Positions 58,501 to 64,000 of a stretch of 64,000 bases of DNA are shown in pieces. Position 1 is the first letter of the stretch; every line of letters starts with the position of its first letter. Under the pieces are notes generated by a model, which worked only from the letters and a program-made list of their open reading frames with translations, ran no database searches and was not told where the DNA came from. Position numbers and translations under genes: made by a program. This DNA comes from Limonium bicolor (lineage: Eukaryota; Streptophyta; Magnoliopsida; Caryophyllales; Plumbaginaceae), in assembly GCA_023374045.1 (NCBI GenBank), contig CM041783.1:90121298-90185297 (forward strand). Reading direction: 5' to 3'.

Positions 58501-59835
58501 TCTCATCCCCTTAAACAATAAAACACCTTAAGGTAAGTAATTTACCTTGTTCTTTACAAGCTCACAAACTTTCCTCCTTAGCCTTTTCCTTGAACAATCT
58601 CGGTCACCAACCAAGTTCTCCTTGTCAATGTTCTAACCAATATTCAATGACTCCAATGAGTACTAAACAACACACTAACCTTAAGGAATGAAACCTAGGT
58701 TAAAAATGTGTTTTAAGGTATTAAATTGATTGTTTTACCTTGGTTTCTCAAGACAAGCTTGGATATGAGTAAAGAACCTCCTTTATCCTTTGGAGAGTAG
58801 AAACAAGCTAGAACAAGCATAAACATGAGCCCCATGAGTGATAATTTTCGGACATGTGAAGAAATGGTGGGAACTTCATTTTTCTTACATATTCTTTACC
58901 TTAAGAGAATGGAGAAGCTAATGGAGTCTCCAAGCTTGAGTTTCCTCCTCTAATGGCGGTTTGCCTTGGCTCCAAAATGAGGCTCTTGGAGTTTTGAAAA
59001 GATAAAGGAAGAGCTTGAGCTAACTAAGAGATATATGTGCTTGGTTTTGATTTTGGAGCTTAAATGAGCAAGATGTGGGCAAAAGAAGATGGCTAGCATG
59101 GAGTTGTCTTCTTACGTGAAAGAGAAGAAAGAGAGCAAGAGAAATCGATGGAGAAGATGAAGAATGAAGAAAGGAGGAGAGAGGTGGTATAAATGATATA
59201 TTTATTCCTTAAAAGCAAATAGTAAACCACTTACTTTTCCTCTTTTTCTTCTAACATTAATTGGCTACTCTTGGTGAGTCAGACCCTTAGAAAACCAGCC
59301 CGCTCATTAATTAGGCTAGTCATGGTCTTGTTTGACCAATTAATTAGACTTCATTGATTAAAGACTAAACTAGGCACTATTTAATTACTATTCACAAACT
59401 AGTGCACATAATTGTGAAATTTTTGATTTCCCATTGATTTAGACTTCCTAATGTGATACTAATTAGTACAAAAGTTAATTAAGGAGTAATCATGGGCATT
59501 TAGCCACTTAAAACCCCTTTCTAAGACAATTTTTCAAAAATGTGCTTTAAGAGTCCTTAAAGCACAATTTGTGTTTTAACTTGTTCTTGAGCTTATTTTT
59601 CTTTGGTAATTGACTTAAAATGACCATTAGGATATTAATAAGGTTTTAGAATGATATTTGGGTGTTCACCCAAGTCTCTCCAAGCTTAGAGCACGTTTTT
59701 GCTTAAACTGCTCTTTTGGTGTTTCATTATGTTTTCTTTGATTGAAAATGTTTCTTAATGTTTCCAAGGCATTATTTAGCCTTCTTATGTCTTAGTTTAT
59801 CACTTAAGCACCATATCTAAGTTTGGGGTATTTCA
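55582..59835 (-). repeat. F 3' LTR (4.25 kb)
   Basis: Bounded by TGTAACACCCC and GGGGTATTTCA. It shares the LTR plan of A: hairpin at 59542-59565, GC array at 57076-57492, CAGCA-TTCG-TGCTG hairpin near 55929-55942 (minus), and CAG|GTAAGC near 55892-55898 (minus). Confidence 0.95.
57076..57492. repeat. GACCGACC palindromic array in F LTR
   Basis: About six units with paired GACCGACCTT and AAGGTCGGTC arms. Same position and linker as in A and E, with one more unit. Frames across it (such as 57089-57526) are repeat translations. Confidence 0.85.
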
Positions 59836-59872
59836 TTTTACCCCCCTTAAAAGAACTTTGTCCCCAAAGTTC
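59836..59872 (-). promoter_or_regulatory. Polypurine tract of F with upstream hairpin
   Basis: Minus strand: arms GAACTTTG and CAAAGTTC (59853-59872) around GGGA, then TTTTAAGGGGGGTAAAA against the LTR. Confidence 0.9.
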
Positions 59873-60099
59873 ACACGTGTACTAAGTCATTCATGGTACT
59901 CAATTTCTTAATCTTGATACCACATCTTATATTCTCAATCACACATCTCAAGACTCAAAGGTCAATCACAAATACAATACATAAGTATTATACATATCCC
60001 ATACTTATCGCCAAAGTGTAGCAACTTACACAAAATCACATCTTACACAACCAAACAAACGACAAACACGTTCGTTTCCTAACTCAAAAGCAAGGAAGC

Positions 60100-60133
60100 T
60101 CTACCCCCCTTAAAAAGAGGTACACCCCATACC
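60100..60133 (-). promoter_or_regulatory. Interior polypurine tract of F with upstream hairpin
   Basis: Minus strand: a weaker GGTA/TACC stem (60119-60133) followed by TTTTTAAGGGGGGTAGAG, 13 bases after the chromodomain stop. Confidence 0.65.
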
Positions 60134-60146
60134 CTATACAGACGAT

Positions 60147-60404
60147 CTAGTCAGTAAACAACGAAGGGTACTTCGATCTCATCTTGTCCTCTAATTCCCA
60201 CATGGCCTCTTCGACATTCTGGTTAGACCAGAGAACCTTCACCAGTCGCACTGACTTATGGCGAGTGTCCTTAGTCTTACTATCCAAGATTCTCTGAGGA
60301 ACCTCCACTGATCTCATATTCGGTTCTAATGTCAACCTCTCAGGTTCTAACACATGGGAGGGGTGGTGATGTATTTCTTTAGCTGTGAAATTGAAAAACA
60401 TCAT
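60147..60404 (-). CDS. pol: Integrase C-terminal chromodomain of element F
   Basis: HHPSHVLEPERL, QRILDSKTKDTRHKSV, RLVKVLWSNQNVEEAMWE and LEDKMRSKYPSLF: a chromodomain nearly identical to A's (21446-21670). One visible change is EEAMWE for EEATWE. It is out of frame with the GPY/F module because of a small insertion near 60410, so it is detached from integrase as written. Confidence 0.88.
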   Translation of the reverse strand: MMFFNFTAKEIHHHPSHVLEPERLTLEPNMRSVEVPQRILDSKTKDTRHKSVRLVKVLWSNQNVEEAMWELEDKMRSKYPSLFTD

Positions 60405-61052
60405 GCACTTTACCTAGCCAGCAGGTAAATTCAACCTGTAAGCAACCGGGCCCACCCACTCCGTAATCTCATAAGGACCAACAAATTTAGGGCTCAGCTT
60501 GCCCTTCTGCCTGAATCTAAACACACCCTTCATCGGTGATACCCGCAGAAATGCCTGGTCGTCCACTGCGAACTCTAGGTCTCGTCGTCGAACATCAGCA
60601 TACGACTTCTACCTATCCTGAGCAGCTTTCATATTCTCCCTAACTTGCTGAACTTCAGCCTTAACTTGTTCTAGATATTCTGGTCCTATAATGACTGTCT
60701 CACTCGACGCATCCCAGCAGAGCGGTGTACGACATGGTCTACCGTACAACGCTTGAAAAGGTGCCATCTTGATCGAAGCGTGATAGCTGTTGTTGTATGA
60801 AAACTCGATCAGATGCAATTTGTCAATCCAACTGCCCTGGAAGTCTAAGGCACATGCCCTCAGCATGTCCTCGAGTGTCTGAATCGTACGCTCAGTCTGA
60901 CCATCTGTCTGAGGATGGAACGCGGTACTCAACTTCAGTTCTATACCCAACGCTTCTCTAGTAGCTCTCCAGTACCTCGAAAGGAATCTGGTATCTCTAT
61001 CTGACACTATGGTCTTCGGTATCCCGTGATGTCTCATAATTTCTTCTGTCAA
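60405..61052 (-). pseudogene. pol: Integrase core end and GPY/F module of element F
   Basis: The open part 60609-61052 includes [33 protein letters not shown] and ALYGRPCRTPLCW with catalytic Asp and Glu. A TAG replaces the CAG of A at 60609-60614, after AAQDR. Beyond it the frame still reads [10 protein letters not shown] and KFVGPYEIT, the GPY/F module, down to the insertion near 60410. One extra base near 61040 separates it from the upstream half. Confidence 0.85.
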
Positions 61053-62520
61053 ACAACTCAGCTAATTTGGTCACCTTCCAAGTATCCTTCATCGGTATGA
61101 ATCGAGCTACTTTGGTAAGGCGATCCACCACCACCCATATCATGTTGAGACCTCCCCTAGCAGGTGGTAGTCCAACTACAAAGTCCATGGAGATACCATG
61201 GAACTTCAATTCCGGAACTGGCATCGACTGTACCATTCCACCCGGTCGTCGGTGCTCGAATTTCACCTTCTGGCAAGTGAGACACCTCAAGACGAACTCG
61301 GTAACATCTGTCTTCTTCCCTGACCACCAGAAGTATCTCTTCATGTCTTTATACATCTTAGAGGCTCCCGGATGGATGGAAACTGAAGAATAGTGTGATT
61401 CTCTAAGTATACGGTCTTTTAGATCCGTGTTGCCTCGTGGTATGCATAACCGGCCCTTAAGTCTGATCAGATCATCGTCGTGAAGTCTGAAGTCATATTT
61501 CTGACTCTCAAAGGTACCATTTGTCAGCTTTTGTTTGACCTCTCTCATATACTCATCTGTCCTCTGAGCCTCTTGCACCTCATCAACCAAGCTGGAGAAA
61601 GAGACTAGCGAATGGAGTGAGTGTGCTCGACGGCTCAGGGCGTCTGCTACAACATTGGCCTTCCCTTCTTTGTATTGGAGGTCAATTTCATAGTCTTTCA
61701 GAAATTCTAACCATCTCCTTTGTCTGAGATTCAACTCCTTCTGAGTGAATATATATTTCAAGCTCTTGTGATCGGTATAGATCGTCACACTAACCCCGTA
61801 TAAGTAATGGGGCCATATCTTCAAAGCGAAGACTACAGCTCCCAGCTCTAAATCATGTGTGGGGTAGTTCTCCTCATGTTTCTTCAACTGGCGTGAGGCA
61901 TATGCCACCACCTTACCATGTTGCATGAGCACGTAACCCAGCCCTCTGCCGGATGCATCACAGTAAACCTCAAAGCCCTCCGTACCGTCTGGAATGGTTA
62001 GAACCGGTGCAGTGGTCAGTGAGTCTTTCAAACTCTGGAATGATCTCTCACAGTCAGCCGTCCATACGAACGGCGCATCTTTCTTCATCAGACTGGTCAT
62101 CGACTTTGCGACCTTGCTGAAATCTTTAACAAACCTCTGGTAGTAACCTGCCAGACCAAGAAAGCTCCGGATGTCGGTAACAGTCTTCGGTCTTGGCCAA
62201 TTACGCACGGCATCAATCTTTGCTGGATCCACTGAGATCCCAGCATCTGAGATGACATGACCAAGGAAAGAGACCTGGTCAAGCCAAAACTCACACTTGG
62301 AGAACTTAGCATATAGCTGGTTCTCCCTTAATATCTCCAATACTCTCCTCAAGTGTTCCTCGTGCTCAGTCTTTGATTTCGAGTATATCAAAATATCATC
62401 AATAAACACCACAACCGACTTGTCCAGCTGCTCCCGAAACAAGCGGTTCATCAGGTCCATAAACTTCGCCGGTGCGTTCGGCAAACCGAACGGCATCACT
62501 GTAAACTCATAGTGGCCGTA
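61037..62520 (-). CDS. pol: RT second half, RNase H and integrase N-terminal part of element F
   Basis: A long open stretch (frame 60997-62499). RT blocks are [29 protein letters not shown] (catalytic Asp pair intact), [15 protein letters not shown] and [17 protein letters not shown]. RNase H follows ([40 protein letters not shown]), then the integrase HHCC zinc region ([12 protein letters not shown] ... CLTCQKVK) and [10 protein letters not shown] good reference for the broken RT of A. The upstream TGA separates it from the first RT half. Confidence 0.92.
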
Positions 62521-63524
62521 TCATGTCCGGAATGCCGTCTTCTCAATATCTGCCTCCTTGATGGCTATCTGATGATACCCCGATCTAAGGTCAATCTTGG
62601 AAAACACAGATGCTCCCTTCAACTGATCGAACAGATCGTCAATGCGGGGTAGTGGATACTTATTCTTTACAGTCACTACATTCAACTCTCTGTAGTCGAT
62701 GCAGAGGCGGAGACTACCATCCTTCTTCTTCACGAAAAGAACTGGCGCTCCCCATGGTGATATACTGGGTCTTATGAACCCTTTGTCTAACAAGTCCTTC
62801 AATTGTTCCTTTAATTCAGTCATTTCCGCCGGAGCCATACGGTATGGTGCCTTGGCTATCGGTCCGGTACCAGGTAGCAGCTCGATGGTGAACTCTACCT
62901 CCCAAGTTGGTGGCATGTCGGGCAGTTCCCCTGGAAATAGGTCAGGGAACTCCGACACTACCGGTAAGTCGGGGTCGAACTCGGGGTCTCTCTCTATGTC
63001 CTGTACATAGCAGAGGTACACTTCTTCCTTTCTCCTCAACTCCTTATACATTTCCATAGCGGTGATGTTCTTAGTCGAAGGCTCTCTGGGCCTCTGGCGG
63101 TATGATATTGTTACCCCAAACGGGCTCTTGAGCAGCAATCTATGCTCGGCGCAGAGGATACGACCCTTGTGCCGCTCCAACCAATTCATCCCGAAGATAA
63201 CATCAAATCCCAACTCCCTGAACTCAATAAAACTGACTGGAAAGTCTTCCCCCTTAAGTCTGACAATGGCTCCTCGGCAGTAGCGAGTGCAATGAACCTT
63301 CTCCTTAGACAGTAGCGTAACCGTGAAGTCGGGTAGCTCAACAGCGTCTAGCCCCAACCTCCTTGCGAAAGATGCCGAGACAAAGGTATGCGAGGCCCCT
63401 GAGTCGAAGAGAACTGATGCCTCAATCCCATTAATCGGAAAGGTGCCGGTGAGGATAGTACCGCTGGCGTCGGCCTGTGCCTTTGTGAGTATGCTTAGCG
63501 TACCTTCCGTACCAAGTCCATGAC
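62521..63524 (-). CDS. pol: Protease and first half of RT of element F
   Basis: Open from an acceptor-like AATTAG|GTCATGG (63524) without an in-frame ATG. Protease: [12 protein letters not shown] near 63380-63412, then [63 protein letters not shown] and [17 protein letters not shown]. It ends where A has CGA (in R-T-R-Y-G-H) and F has TGA, a single C-to-T change. Otherwise this stretch is intact. Confidence 0.92.
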
Positions 63525-63681
63525 CTAATTGTATTCACAAGCTTCATGAGTAACGATGGTATAACGAGAGTCGTAACAATTTATATGAACAACACTGTTA
63601 TTTTATTCATAACCCTCCTGTTTACAACATGTGCTTTAATCTTACATCTCATTCCTTATCTCATACCAAAATGTTACATGG
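63525..63681 (-). other. Spacer between AlkB and protease in F
   Basis: Counterpart of 18158-18311 in A, colinear and AT-rich, ending in the same acceptor-like motif. No frame is conserved. Confidence 0.65.
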
Positions 63682-64000
63682 CTAATATTGTCTAAAGGTT
63701 AGGTTTAACCGTCCTGGTCTCATATGCGTCGCATTAATCACTGCTGACGGTGTTGTATTCAGCTTAATTCTCTTAATCCCATGATACAACATCCTCGATT
63801 CTCCTCCCATAATTAATACATCACCTGACTTAAGTATTAACTTATTAGCGCGGTCCGCACGCTTCTGCTCGCCGTACAAGAATTCAGCGTCATCCCCAAT
63901 GGACCAAGACACTACGGGTATCCCTCTTTGGAGAGACTCCGTTGTCTCGTCTTTGTCCTATCGTAGTCCGAGTTGCCCGTCTTTCTCATAGAAGTTTACA
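63682..64000 (-). pseudogene. AlkB-like dioxygenase of element F, cut by the window edge
   Basis: Reads VNFYEKDGQLGL at the edge, then CGA-TAG where A has CAC-CAG. The first iron ligand His is thus Arg (63961-63963) and a stop follows (63958-63960). Downstream the frame is clean: VVSWSIGDDAEFLYGEQ, SGDVLIMGGESRMLYHGIKR with the distal iron-ligand His at 63781-63783, and RLNLTFRQY with the 2-oxoglutarate-binding RxxxxxR Arg pair (63709-63711 and 63691-63693). Stop TAG at 63682-63684. It confirms the C-terminal half that is frameshifted in A. The N-terminal half lies beyond the window. Confidence 0.92.

Larger units (their letters stand above)
55582..64000 (-). mobile_element. Element F: Tekay/Del-like chromovirus with AlkB, partial
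   Basis: 3' LTR 55582-59835, then polypurine tracts, chromodomain, integrase, RNase H, RT, protease and AlkB on the minus strand, running off the window in AlkB. Its pol is close to A's by eye. Damage includes stops at the RT R-T-R site (62521), in the integrase C-terminal part (60609) and in AlkB (63958-63960), plus frame breaks near 61040 and 60410. Gag and the 5' LTR are not in the window. Confidence 0.94.

Noticed and set aside
1..64000. A host protein-coding gene
   Set aside because: Every stretch is assigned to an LTR or an element interior. The AlkB frames lie inside element boundaries and recur in two elements, so they are not host loci.

Overview
This is plant nuclear DNA from a large, repeat-rich genome, most likely an angiosperm. 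No host gene is visible. The whole window can be read as seven related long-LTR Ty3/gypsy-type retrotransposons (named A to G here) inserted into one another. All share the LTR ends TGAAATACCCC...GTGTTACA, and all four visible primer-binding sites match initiator tRNA-Met (TGGTATCAGAGC). The pol of A and F has the order PR-RT-RNase H-INT-chromodomain, as in Tekay/Del-type chromoviruses.

Layout, from the oldest outward. D (minus strand) supplies 849-6765 and 51255-52537. G (minus, only an LTR end, 1-848) cuts D's internal region. C (minus, 6766-51249, TSD TTAGC) cuts D's LTR. B (plus, 10340-38766, TSD GCAAG) cuts C's 3' LTR. A (plus, 11590-26047, TSD GTAAA) cuts B's 5' LTR. E (plus LTR, 52538-55581) cuts the other part of D's LTR. 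F (minus, 55582 to beyond the window end) cuts E. Intact sister LTRs at 49028-49032 and 35379-35383 preserve the empty sites for B and A, so the nesting is read directly from sequence.

A and F carry coding capacity. A has gag with two zinc knuckles, protease, RT, RNase H, integrase with GPY/F module and a chromodomain, broken by many one- and two-base indels. F has the same pol with a few stops. The main discovery is an AlkB-type 2-oxoglutarate/Fe(II) dioxygenase reading frame between gag and protease in both elements (A 17428-18157; F 63682 to the window edge). In A it is bounded by plausible splice sites. Skipping it would join the frame open at the gag donor to protease, whereas including it would end translation at the AlkB stop. 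Two further 80-nt GT-AG segments restore the gag frame when removed, and a possible leader intron would remove the primer-binding site.

B, C and D have LTRs of up to 5.8 kb, about 4.5-5.2 kb of internal DNA without recognisable gag-pol, and the same cis signals as A and F (a palindromic primer-binding site, and polypurine tracts each preceded by a covarying hairpin). They look like large non-autonomous (LARD-like) relatives that could be mobilised by A/F-type proteins. That relationship is inference.
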